Virus record (IMG/VR): IMGVR_UViG_3300025769_000046
Span: 1-33,561 of that record
From: a virus
Length of the DNA stretch: 33,561 bases
Strand: one strand, 5' to 3'
This document shows, one piece after another, positions 4,720 to 14,200 of this stretch. Within the stretch, counting starts at the first letter, position 1. Each line of letters begins with the position of its first letter. The notes beneath the pieces are model-generated. The model worked only from the letters and a program-made list of their open reading frames with translations. It had not been told where the DNA came from and did no database searches. The translations under genes were made by a program, and so were the position numbers.

Positions 4720-7548
4720 TTACACAACCCTAATCTTTAAGTTTTGCGCTGCATTAGAGGTAATGCGAACCTTGTTGTTTGCTGGGAAGTCAAAGTCATA
4801 GTCAGTCCCTAGCACCGCACCTTGGTTTATTGTGGCAGCATCATAGTTAATTGTTACGCCATCTGAGCTTGGAACAGTTGTTGCCGCAGTGTCTTGCTTG
4901 AGTGCGATCATCAGGTCTAACGTATCGCCTAACGTGAAGTGAGAGCCATCTGCTACTGCGTCTAGCTGTGTTTTGTCCATGCGGTTCACAGATGTAGCAC
5001 CTAGTGCTTCCTGTAGTGCATAGAACTCATCGTTAGTTGTGGCGTTAGTCCATGTGGTGTTGGTGCTGTAAGTAATTACAGTAGTGTCAGTACTGTATTG
5101 ATAGACATAGTTACTAAAGTCTATAACATACATTTTCTGTCCATCATTACTAAAAGCTATATCTCTTGGGTTAGTGGTCTGTCCTGTATGGTCAAAAGCA
5201 GTATTGCTATATGTAAGGGTAGACAGATCAAAGTTTGTGCCAAAATCATAAACATAAAGTCTGTCATAATCACTATCAACCATGTATAATTCTGAACCGT
5301 CAGACTTAACGACAATACCTTTAGGGGCAGACACAAGACCTGCTGAAGTCGTTAAGAATGAAACATTATTGTAAGATGCTGTTGAAACATCCCATGCAGT
5401 TGAGAGATCAAACTGATAAATATACTTAGATTGATTACCCAACACCCACATACGAGTACCATCGTATTTAAAATCAACACTAAAAGGAGAAGTGTCTTGC
5501 GAGGTCATATTAAACGACTTGCTTGCATAGGTTGCTGTAGTAATATCCCAAGCGGTGCTTAGAGTGTATTGGAAGATGGTGTTATTTGTATCCCCAAGCA
5601 TATACATTTTTGTACCGTCTGCCGAAAGAGTAACATCCCTTGGATCAGCGTCTTGAGAGTTTGTAGCTAATGAAGATTCAGCACCTGCCGTAGATACATC
5701 GTAAGCTGTAGACAAAGTTCTTTGATAAGTGAGCAAGTTGTTTTTGACGTAATATATCTTTGTTCCGTCATTGCTAATCTCAAAGCCATTTATACTACCG
5801 TCAAGGAATCTGTTCTTATTGTCGTAAGTACCACCCGCAACGTCCCAACCAACGGTGCTAGAACTTTCCTGACTATTATACTGCCAAGTACCCGCATTAT
5901 TTCTCACAATAGGACGAACACCATCGCTTGCCTTTGCGACTGACCAAGTGGTGCGATCATCTGTGGATACTGCATAGTATGCCTCACCATAATCACCCAA
6001 TGTTTGATCGGCAGTCATGCTGTTGATGTCTGTCCAGTATTGGCTGTCTATTTGCCCAGAGCTATTGGTAACGCCTATGTGATATTGAGATGTAGGTTGT
6101 ATGAGTTGACCAATATCAAACTGATAAACAGTAGTGCCTCCAGCATCATTAATATACATTCTTGTTTCATCATCACTAATATAAAATCCACCACTAGCCG
6201 ATGTAGAATAAATTGTTTTATTGAAGGTTGTGTCGTGTGTTCCTGTGCTAAAATCCCAAGCAGTTGTGAGGTTCCATTTTCTTAGCTTGCTATTATCGCC
6301 TCCAATATAAACCGTTAAACCATCTGTAGTGAATTGAATATCGTAAGGAAAAGTATCAATACTAGCTATAGGAGTATCTCTAACATACGAACCGCTAGTA
6401 ACATCCCAAGCTGTAGTCATTTGCCATTCAGTTACACGATCTGTGTTTCTACATACTGTCCAGAACCTTGTTCCATCTGGCTTGAAATAAAATCCATTAA
6501 ACCCACCATTTACTCTAGTGCTTGCGTACACACTAAAGCTGCCATTGTGGCTTGCTGTATTTACCGCCCAAGCTGTACTTAAATTGTACTGATGTACTCT
6601 ATCCCCATCCTGTCCAGCCATATACATTACTGTTCCATCGGATTTAAAATGTATATCAACAGGGCCACCATCATTGCCACCAACAGCTTTACTGGCAGTT
6701 GCGCCATTAGGGACAGTAGACAAATCCCAAGCCGTGCCAAAATCCCATTGATAAACGGTGTCATCCGTAGAATTTACAACGTATAGTTTTGTGCCATTGT
6801 CACCAATAAACATACCTTGGTTGCCACCAGAAATATGATTGGATGTGCTTCTTGTCGCGCTATGTCCACTAGCACTTTCAATCACGCTATAATCACCACT
6901 GGTTGCTAAACCTGACATAGACAAACCAGTTGATGCACCAGCCGATTTGATGCCACTCATTGACCAAGAGCCAGAAGCAATGGCACTTGTATCCGTAAAG
7001 TTAGTCACAATAGAATATGAACCATTTGTGCCAGTAAGGATTGCAACACCACCATTACCTTCAATCTGCTTACCCACATCTGTTGATGCAAAAGAACCAG
7101 TGCCTAGTGTAAATGTACCATCAGCCGATGCATTGCTTGGTGTTAGTGTCGTGCTATACGCAGTGTTATGCAGATCATAGTTGGACGCTGTTGCATCAAC
7201 ATCCCAATTACCTTTAGATGATACACCAGTTTGCGCTACTTCTTTTGTCACCTCAACTACTGGCGCGGGTGTTATGCTTTGCGACAAGGTAATTGTGGCA
7301 CTCTCACCGTTGGTAAATGTCTTAGTAAGGCTTCCAGATGTGACACTGACGTTATTAAGCTGGGATTGCAAAGAACTGGTTGAGCCAACGACATTATTTA
7401 GTTCCGCAGTTGTAGCGGTTAAACCGTCCAGCTTGTTGATCTCCGCAGCCGTAGCCGTTAAATCGCTGATCTCCGACACATTAATTGCACCATCCGCAAG
7501 TGCATTCCCTGCGCTGATTAGGTCGGCTAAGTCTCTTGCTTTGGTCAT
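4720..7548 (-). CDS. Large beta-propeller tail fibre / receptor-binding protein
   Basis: A 942-residue fibre. The N-terminus (MTKARDLADLISAGN, then TATAAEINKLDG/TATTAELNNV repeats to about residue 52) is the attachment style of marine phage fibres. Two blocks of propeller blades follow, at about 243-480 and 585-820. Each blade carries the pattern DGTxxYxxG..D.VYQ(W/Y).(L/F)(S/G)TAWD(V/L)STA; about nine to ten blades can be counted. Between them lies a non-repeat domain (about 495-570), and the C-terminal 110 residues (from WTNATTNDEF to LKIRVV) form a separate domain. Such YncE/NHL-like blades are common in adhesins, so this is a likely cell-surface binder. It lies 6 bp after the second fibre gene and shares no RBS gap with the next gene. 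Blade count and domain limits are by eye. Confidence 0.8.
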   Translation of the reverse strand: MTKARDLADLISAGNALADGAINVSEISDLTATAAEINKLDGLTATTAELNNVVGSTSSLQSQLNNVSVTSGSLTKTFTNGESATITLSQSITPAPVVEVTKEVAQTGVSSKGNWDVDATASNYDLHNTAYSTTLTPSNASADGTFTLGTGSFASTDVGKQIEGNGGVAILTGTNGSYSIVTNFTDTSAIASGSWSMSGIKSAGASTGLSMSGLATSGDYSVIESASGHSATRSTSNHISGGNQGMFIGDNGTKLYVVNSTDDTVYQWDFGTAWDLSTVPNGATASKAVGGNDGGPVDIHFKSDGTVMYMAGQDGDRVHQYNLSTAWAVNTASHNGSFSVYASTRVNGGFNGFYFKPDGTRFWTVCRNTDRVTEWQMTTAWDVTSGSYVRDTPIASIDTFPYDIQFTTDGLTVYIGGDNSKLRKWNLTTAWDFSTGTHDTTFNKTIYSTSASGGFYISDDETRMYINDAGGTTVYQFDIGQLIQPTSQYHIGVTNSSGQIDSQYWTDINSMTADQTLGDYGEAYYAVSTDDRTTWSVAKASDGVRPIVRNNAGTWQYNSQESSSTVGWDVAGGTYDNKNRFLDGSINGFEISNDGTKIYYVKNNLLTYQRTLSTAYDVSTAGAESSLATNSQDADPRDVTLSADGTKMYMLGDTNNTIFQYTLSTAWDITTATYASKSFNMTSQDTSPFSVDFKYDGTRMWVLGNQSKYIYQFDLSTAWDVSTASYNNVSFLTTSAGLVSAPKGIVVKSDGSELYMVDSDYDRLYVYDFGTNFDLSTLTYSNTAFDHTGQTTNPRDIAFSNDGQKMYVIDFSNYVYQYSTDTTVITYSTNTTWTNATTNDEFYALQEALGATSVNRMDKTQLDAVADGSHFTLGDTLDLMIALKQDTAATTVPSSDGVTINYDAATINQGAVLGTDYDFDFPANNKVRITSNAAQNLKIRVV

Positions 7549-7554
7549 GTTACG

Positions 7555-9114
7555 TTATCCTTTTACTAATAGCCTGTTTGATGCTAATGCTCTACCCGCA
7601 GTCTGAGAGCCTGATGTTGACAGACCCCCACCTAAAACAACGTAATAACTAGAGCCAACTGTTAATCCCGAAACGCTTTCATTTATGCCGCCGAATACGG
7701 TGACCTCGCCTGACGAACCAGAAGCTATGTTTTCTGCCGCTATGCCCACAAAGCCAGACTGATCACCTGTGGCAACTTGGACAAATACAACATCACCTCT
7801 ATCTGAAAGATCGGCTTCACCATAAGCAATCCAAACAGCACCCTGACCTGCATCATAATCCATGCTTACATTCTGCGTATAACTAGGGCCATGACTTGAT
7901 GTGGTTGAACCTTGCGTGTAAGCACTATTAACACTATCCCATGTCATGCTTGTTAGTTTACTAGCACTCCCAGTTTGATCACGGTAACTAAGATATAAAG
8001 TTTCCAAGGCTGCAGCTTCTGCTATTTCAACGTCCCTTGATGACCTTCCACTAGCAAAAACAGTTTCGGTTCCTGTTGTAATGCTTGTTCCGCTTACAGT
8101 TAAGTTTTGCACCCGCAGTGTACTGCCAGCATAGTAAAACGGAACGACATAACCATTTGTGCTATCGTATGCTGCTTTCATATAACCATCTATTGTTCCA
8201 GCATAAAACTTGACAGGTGTGCCAAAACTGATTGATGTCCCGCTGACTGTACCTACCAGCGCATAAGCGTGGTTATCAAAACCTGATCTAAAAATACAAA
8301 CGACTTTATTGTTTGTTGAATCAAATACTATATCATTCATGGTTCTGGATGAACTTGGCAAAGTCGAAGCCTGTGAATTGCTTGCTACTGGAGTGCCAAA
8401 ACTTACAGTGGTATTGGCTGCATCTACAGTTCCAACAACACAAGTTGCTTTGTTACCATTATCAGTATCTCTGTAGAACAAAACAACCTTTTGCGCATTA
8501 GAATCGTACACTGCCTGTATGTCCGTAATTAAAGATGCATCGGCAGTTACAGTGGAGCCAACAGTCCATGTGCCACTTGAGCTTAGTTTAGCAACACGAA
8601 CATTTAAGTTTCCACTATCAGAATTGTCTCTCCAACAAAAAACATATGCGTCTTGATCTGGATCATATACACCAGTTCCTTGTGAGGTGTTATTCGTTGT
8701 GACCGTTACATCTTGTACAGCGGTCATAGCACTTGAACTAAATGGGTTAGTTGCATCTGGTAGATAAGAGTAAACACGAAAATAGCCATTAGCACTATTT
8801 ATATATCCAACAACACCATAGCCATTTGGGTTTGCGTGTACAAAAGTAAAATAGGTTGCATTGCCATTATATGTTTTGAGTGCAGCACTTCCAAAAGATT
8901 TAGTTACAGAAAACTTACCAATGTTTCCATTGCTTTTTAGTTCAACAGCATCACCAGCCGTGATTGCTTCATCTGCCGTAAAATCAAAACTACCACCGCC
9001 GCCACCAACGCCAGCCGCTGACAACGCAGCTACAGTTGTTGCATCGACAGACGCAATGTTGGTTAGCTGTCTGCTATCATCTACTACGGTTGTACCGCCT
9101 ACTTTAATCGCCAT
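7555..9114 (-). CDS. Second tail fibre, propeller-like repeats
   Basis: A 519-residue fibre starting MAIKVGGTTVVDDSRQL, a common marine-phage fibre start, followed by a glycine hinge (GVGGGGGS, about 35-42). From about 120 to 430 there are blade-like repeats of about 45 residues with the pattern (Y/F)DS(T/N)NxxVVxxFYR...VGTVxGTxxSFGTPV. The C-terminal region (GFVGIAAENIASGSSGEVTVFGG.. to LLVKG) is a conserved closing domain of such fibres. It probably forms a receptor-binding or carrier fibre with the 942-residue protein. AAAGGACACGA precedes the start, 15 bp after the adaptor-fibre stop. Confidence 0.78.
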   Translation of the reverse strand: MAIKVGGTTVVDDSRQLTNIASVDATTVAALSAAGVGGGGGSFDFTADEAITAGDAVELKSNGNIGKFSVTKSFGSAALKTYNGNATYFTFVHANPNGYGVVGYINSANGYFRVYSYLPDATNPFSSSAMTAVQDVTVTTNNTSQGTGVYDPDQDAYVFCWRDNSDSGNLNVRVAKLSSSGTWTVGSTVTADASLITDIQAVYDSNAQKVVLFYRDTDNGNKATCVVGTVDAANTTVSFGTPVASNSQASTLPSSSRTMNDIVFDSTNNKVVCIFRSGFDNHAYALVGTVSGTSISFGTPVKFYAGTIDGYMKAAYDSTNGYVVPFYYAGSTLRVQNLTVSGTSITTGTETVFASGRSSRDVEIAEAAALETLYLSYRDQTGSASKLTSMTWDSVNSAYTQGSTTSSHGPSYTQNVSMDYDAGQGAVWIAYGEADLSDRGDVVFVQVATGDQSGFVGIAAENIASGSSGEVTVFGGINESVSGLTVGSSYYVVLGGGLSTSGSQTAGRALASNRLLVKG

Positions 9115-9129
9115 CTTCGTGTCCTTTCA

Positions 9130-11217
9130 CTAGGTGATTGTTGCATTGGTGTTGACGTTACCGACCACATCAAGGTTGCCGTTTGCATCTAGCTTCATCT
9201 TGTTCACACCGCCTGTGGCAAAGTACAAAGCCCCGCCAAGTTCAGTGATTGTCCAGTTGCCAAAACTAATCGGCTTGTTGAACGCCCAATTATCGCCAGT
9301 TGATTGATAGAGGATTGTTGCGCCAGCACCGTCCACAGTAATACCAGCACCGTTAGCCGCAGCCGCATTTGCCGCACCATTTGCAACAGTGATGTTTAAG
9401 TCAGCAACGTCTAGCGTTGTGCTGTTTACCGTTGTGGTAGTGCCTGAGATTGTCAGGTTGCCGCCAACAATTAAGTCGCCTGTAAGTGTACCGCCTGTTA
9501 GCTGTAGGTAACGAGCGTCTGACTGTGACTGAGTGTAAACTGATGTTAGCTCAAATGTGCCATAGGCAATGTACTCAACGATGTCACCCGCAACCGCCCC
9601 TGTTGTCAGGGTAAAGGTAGTTCCGTTTGTCGCAGTAACGTCTGTGCCTACAACGAGCTTAACACCGTTTAGATAAATATCTATGAACCCACTATCATAG
9701 CCAGTTGTAGTAAATACTGTTTGCCCAGATGTAGCAGTGAATGTACCGCGTGATGATGTACCGTTTACAGATGAACCCGCGTTCTGGAATGAAGATCCGT
9801 TATACACCTTCATTGTATCTGTTGAGGTATCGAACCACAGCAACCCTTCGTTGGCACTAGATGGTGCAGTTCCAGAAATAGTGTACTGATTAGAGAAACT
9901 ATTAACTGAGCTAATGTTGTTGCTCACGTTAGTGACAGAGCTAATGTTAGTTGCCACTGTGTTTACAGACGAGATGTTAGTGCCGACTGTAGAGATGTTA
10001 GAGGCATTGCTAATAACAGCAGTCAGGTCAGTGTTAGCCACTGTAGAAATGTCTGCGCTAATTCCAGCCACAGTTGTCACATCAGAGCTAATCCCCGCAA
10101 CAGTCGTAACATTGCCAGATATTCCTCCAACCGCATTCACATTAACAATGTTGGTTGCCACAACCCCAATGTCACTGGCATCCGCAGCCACCGCCGTAAC
10201 GTCTGCCGAGATACCCGCTACTGTTGTCACGTTACCGCTGATTGTTCCCACTGTGTTGACGTTGGCAATGTTATTCGCAACAACCTCAATCTCACTTGTC
10301 GCCTCGTTTAGATCATTAGCAACAGTCTCAATCTCAGACACAACCTCTAACAGATCGTTAGCCACTGTGTTGATGTTGCTGATGTTAGACGCGACAGTGT
10401 TAACTGCGTTGATGTTTGTGGCAACGGTTGTCACGTTAGTGTTGTTCGATGAAACTGTCGTAATGTCAGTTGAGATTGGTGCTAGAGTTGCCACTTCACT
10501 AGATACAGATGCCACTGTAGTAACATTGGCTGAAATGCCAGACACAGTAGTAACATTTGCAGATATGCCAGACACAGTAGTAATGTCAGTGCTTATTGCT
10601 CCAAGCGTTGCAACCTCAGAGCTAACAGATGAAACTGTAGTAATTGTGTTTGTTGCTATAGTTCCGTCTTGAATATCAGCAAGCAAAGCAATGTCAGCAG
10701 AAACATTAGCCAAGCTTTCCGTATCAGCAATAGAAGGGCCAGCTTCAACCGCACCAGTAACCGCATTGAATCCAAGAACTCGCCCTTTACGATCATCAAC
10801 AACAGGTAGGGTTAATCCAGCAGCAACATCAAAGTCTGTAAGCTGGAGAGCACGAGCAGCGCGGTCATCAAGGTCAGCAGCAATAGCAATAATGCGATCA
10901 AGCTCAGTGTTGAGAGTGGCGATATTAAATGCACCAGAAGCGGGAAAGTCAGTTGTGCGCTCTAGGTCAATGTCACGCGTAATAACGACTGTAGACCCCC
11001 CTGACGCGCCTGTGACAGATATTGTAACAGTGCCAGTAGAGCCATCACCACCTGTGACAGTGTAATCAGTGGTTAACGTCTTAAGTGTGCCATCAACATA
11101 GACATTCAAATCATCATTGTCGAAGAACTCAAATGACACAGTAAACGAGGTTTGAGTGACACCCTGAGCCACTGAGTATGACACACGAGGGGAATTGTCT
11201 GCTATGTTAATTGTCAT
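9130..11217 (-). CDS. T7-type tail-fibre adaptor with decapeptide-repeat shaft
   Basis: A 695-residue fibre. Residues 1-130 match the T7 gp17 N-terminal tail-attachment domain: VAQGVTQTSFTVSFEFF, ITRDIDLERTTDFPASGAFN and the coiled LNTELDRIIAIAADLDDRAARALQL. Residues about 187-441 are some 25 units of a 10-residue repeat of the type ISxNVTTVAG, likely a long trimeric shaft. Residues 457-481 (LWFDTSTDTMKVYNGSSF) and the later GGTLTGDLIVGGNLTI.. region are domains shared with marine myovirus and podovirus fibres. No propeller or peptidase-type receptor domain is seen, so it probably anchors the two propeller fibres encoded next. A copy of the late motif lies 51 nt upstream. Confidence 0.88.
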   Translation of the reverse strand: MTINIADNSPRVSYSVAQGVTQTSFTVSFEFFDNDDLNVYVDGTLKTLTTDYTVTGGDGSTGTVTISVTGASGGSTVVITRDIDLERTTDFPASGAFNIATLNTELDRIIAIAADLDDRAARALQLTDFDVAAGLTLPVVDDRKGRVLGFNAVTGAVEAGPSIADTESLANVSADIALLADIQDGTIATNTITTVSSVSSEVATLGAISTDITTVSGISANVTTVSGISANVTTVASVSSEVATLAPISTDITTVSSNNTNVTTVATNINAVNTVASNISNINTVANDLLEVVSEIETVANDLNEATSEIEVVANNIANVNTVGTISGNVTTVAGISADVTAVAADASDIGVVATNIVNVNAVGGISGNVTTVAGISSDVTTVAGISADISTVANTDLTAVISNASNISTVGTNISSVNTVATNISSVTNVSNNISSVNSFSNQYTISGTAPSSANEGLLWFDTSTDTMKVYNGSSFQNAGSSVNGTSSRGTFTATSGQTVFTTTGYDSGFIDIYLNGVKLVVGTDVTATNGTTFTLTTGAVAGDIVEYIAYGTFELTSVYTQSQSDARYLQLTGGTLTGDLIVGGNLTISGTTTTVNSTTLDVADLNITVANGAANAAAANGAGITVDGAGATILYQSTGDNWAFNKPISFGNWTITELGGALYFATGGVNKMKLDANGNLDVVGNVNTNATIT
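9895..10659 (-). repeat. Coding tandem repeat, 30-bp units (decapeptide shaft)
   Basis: About 25 degenerate 30-bp units encode decapeptides such as SGISANVTTV and ATNINAVNTV inside the adaptor fibre. Two neighbouring units (SGISANVTTV twice) are nearly identical at DNA level, around 10530-10590, showing recent duplication. Two longer units (ANDLLEVVSEIETV and ANDLNEATSEIEVV) interrupt the phase with four extra residues each. Confidence 0.8.
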
Positions 11218-11267
11218 GCTTTCACCTATAGATTTGTAGTCAATCTAGTATCAAGGAGAAATAAGCA

Positions 11268-11280
11268 CAACGCACAAAAA
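11268..11280 (-). promoter_or_regulatory. Late-strand motif copy D (TTTTTGTGCGTTG)
   Basis: On the minus strand the sequence TTTTTGTGCGTTG lies in the 64-bp gap before the fibre operon, 51 nt upstream of the fibre start. It contains the same 11-mer TTTGTGCGTTG as the copies at 22169, 25800 and 28693. Candidate phage-specific late promoter or activator site. Confidence 0.6.
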
Positions 11281-11281
11281 G

Positions 11282-14200
11282 TTAGTAACGACCAAATCCA
11301 GATGGGCCTTCCAACTCATCTTCAAGCATATTGGTGATGTCGTTCATCTTGCCCTTCCAGAACCACATCCTAGCAAATGGCAAGTTTCTAACTATTTCTT
11401 TAGTACCTTCGCCAACATTTCCAGTCAGTAAGTTGTATATTCCTGTGCCATAATCTAACGCAATAGACGGCCCCGCACCTAACACTCCTGTTGCAGCTTC
11501 ACCTAAGTTTGGCTTTTGAGGAAAGCGTGGTTGTAAAAATCCATTAGTAAGATTAGGGCCACCCAATGCCATACTTGTAGACATTGCTGTGTAGAACAAA
11601 TCTGAATACAAAGCTGCGGTGCCAGAGTAATCAAATGAACGTGCCAGTTTATCTTGGAATGACAGGTCAACAAAGTCTGGCGTTTTGTAATCCAACACCA
11701 TGTATCCCAAGCCCATAGATAAAGCTAACCCAAGGAACTGGCTCTTAACCTGACCGTGTGCATGTGCCGCTGCAATCTTGTTTGTTGCTGCAAGGGCATA
11801 GCTATAGAACTGAAATGGTAAGCCAAGAAGCTGGCTTTCAACACGAGCATATCCTTTGTACTTAGCATCTTCTTTCATGCCAAAGTTACGAGCTACACGC
11901 ATGGGAATGTAAGCAACGCCATCTGTAATGATTGGCTTATCAGCAGGTGTCCCCATAAGAATTGTATTAGCGACACCGCTAGACAATGCGGTTCTGAATC
12001 TACGAACAGTATCATCTTTCACTCTAGGTTGCGCTCTAAACTCAGCAATGGCTAAATCGTTAATAGCATTCTCGTATGCAGCAAGGTCTGCTTTCTTACG
12101 ACGATCAAAGCCTAAATCTTTAGAACTATTTCTTGTGTGCATAATTTCATGCATCTTAACAAAAGCTACTAAGTCATCTGGGCTGTTGATAATCCCATCT
12201 GGAATTGGCTTAACACCTTCCATCTTAGGATTCTTCCAGCCTTGGCTATTCCACATTTCAGTGCGAATAAATTCTTCGTCAATGAAGATTGTGTCTTTGC
12301 CATTGTAGTGGGCCGCTACATAGCTGCCATCTTTTCTTGTGCGACCAGTTGGCCCAGAAACAATGGTGGCTTTGGTTTCAGGGAACTGTATTGCATTGTT
12401 CCACGCACCAGTGTTCGCAATATACATTCCTGATTTGCCACGCTGCCAAGGTGCCTTTGCAATATCCGCTGCAACCTCTGCGTCTATGCCATACCGCGCT
12501 AGGTATTCCATTTCCATGCGCGTTGCATTGCCATTCGTTAGTCTTACTGAGTAGTCAATAAGAGTGTGGCTGCGCATCATCGCATCAAAGTCTTTGAAGA
12601 TACGAGTAATTGGTGCCAAACCATTAGCTAAATAAAAGTAGTTCTTAGCCTTATCAAACACAGTATCTTTAAATGGATTGTTGCTAAGATCATCTACCAA
12701 ACGCAAATGAGCAGAACCCATAATAATCTCAAGTGCCTCACCAGCAATCCGAGCTTCTTTAGCCCCAAGCTTTAACTGGTTGTCTGACATAATGTTAAAC
12801 AAGCCCTTCATCGTAGGGCCAAAGCCATGCTCAAGAACCATCTTTGCTGGCTCAGTAATTGTAGAAATACCCGCAGAACCTAGATAATTTAACTGTGCTA
12901 GATCACGAAGAACCTGCGCAATAGTAGCATCCCAAGTATCTGCTCTACGCAAAGCATTGCCTGACACACGATCATACAGATGGCGCATGTCACGAAGAAC
13001 AGAGTAAGCTTTTGCCTCTGTCATACCAGACGATAGCAAATCAATCATTGTATCGTCTAAGACTTCATCAATATCCTTGCCACCAAACTGACGAGAGAAC
13101 TCATAACGAGTGCCAGTTCTAGCAGTGTATGCCTTCATAATCTTGATTGGATTCTTTTCTATAAAATCCAACACAAGTTCGTTTGGAATATCTACAGTAC
13201 GATGCTTCATGTGCTTTGACTTACCAATGCCAAAGTATCCTGAATCAAAATTAGTATCATCGCGCAAACCAAGAAGATTATCTGTTAGCTCAGTCACACG
13301 TTTTCTAATTGCGTTCTCGCCAGTTGATAACTGTATAGTTTCTAGCTTACCGTTTTTAAATCTTGTTAGCTGTGCAGGGTTGTCCTTAAACCAGTTGAAC
13401 AATACTGACTCAAACTTTTCCCTGTTAGCAGAGATAGCATCCCGATCCCAATACCGAGGACGGAACACTCGCTCGTTTCTTGGCATTGTTGGCTGTTGCT
13501 TTGCATCATCAAGCATAACCTTTAGCTCTTCAACTTCCGAGGTTAGCTTTGATATGGTGCCTTGCAACTTGTTCTTTAAAGATTTTGTTCCTCTACTCGC
13601 AGATTGATCCAACTGCTTTTGCAGTTTAACTATCTTGGCTTCTTTGCGCTTTAGCTCATCAGCGTAGAAACGAGAGCTACCAATCATTCCCTGCTCTCTT
13701 AGGCGAATCTCCCAAGTATCGTAATACTTGTTGAGCGTTGCCATTGCTCTAGCCTCAAAGTCATCAGCAGCCTTGATGCCCTTCATTGCTTTGGTGTCTA
13801 CCATTTGCAGCCATTCTTCAAAGTCACGGCGTTTAAAGTGATAGTCTAGTGGATTAGTAACACCCTTCTTAGTTGACTCGCCCCAAGTGATAAGCATCTC
13901 ATCCATTGCCTGAACCCACTCACCTTCAAGCAGCTTTGAGTTCTGGAACACAGATGGACGCAGAGCTTTGCCTTGCTTATTCATGGCAAGCAAAATACCA
14001 GCATCGTTTGCAATTTCTAAAGCAGTAATACGCGCACTATCGGGAATAGACTTGTCTTGTAAGATGCGCTTCATAGGCGTTGTTACGCCTTTATACAGCC
14101 ATGAATCAGTAAACATGCTAGGAGCAATGCTTGCATCATCTGAATCTAATGCTTGTCTAAAGTTTTGTATTTCTGTTTCAGCTTCACGAATAGCTCTTGC

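Noticed and set aside
5098-7606. Several plus-strand frames inside the large fibre gene
   Set aside because: Short, no RBS, no protein-like pattern, and opposite a well-supported 942-residue repeat protein.
9895-10659. Regular 30-bp repeats considered as a CRISPR array
   Set aside because: The repeats are in frame within a fibre gene, degenerate, and have no unique spacers.
9914-10672. 252-residue plus-strand frame opposite the adaptor fibre
   Set aside because: Low-complexity Val/Thr/Ala-rich mirror of the decapeptide repeats; the minus-strand frame has clear T7-fibre homology.
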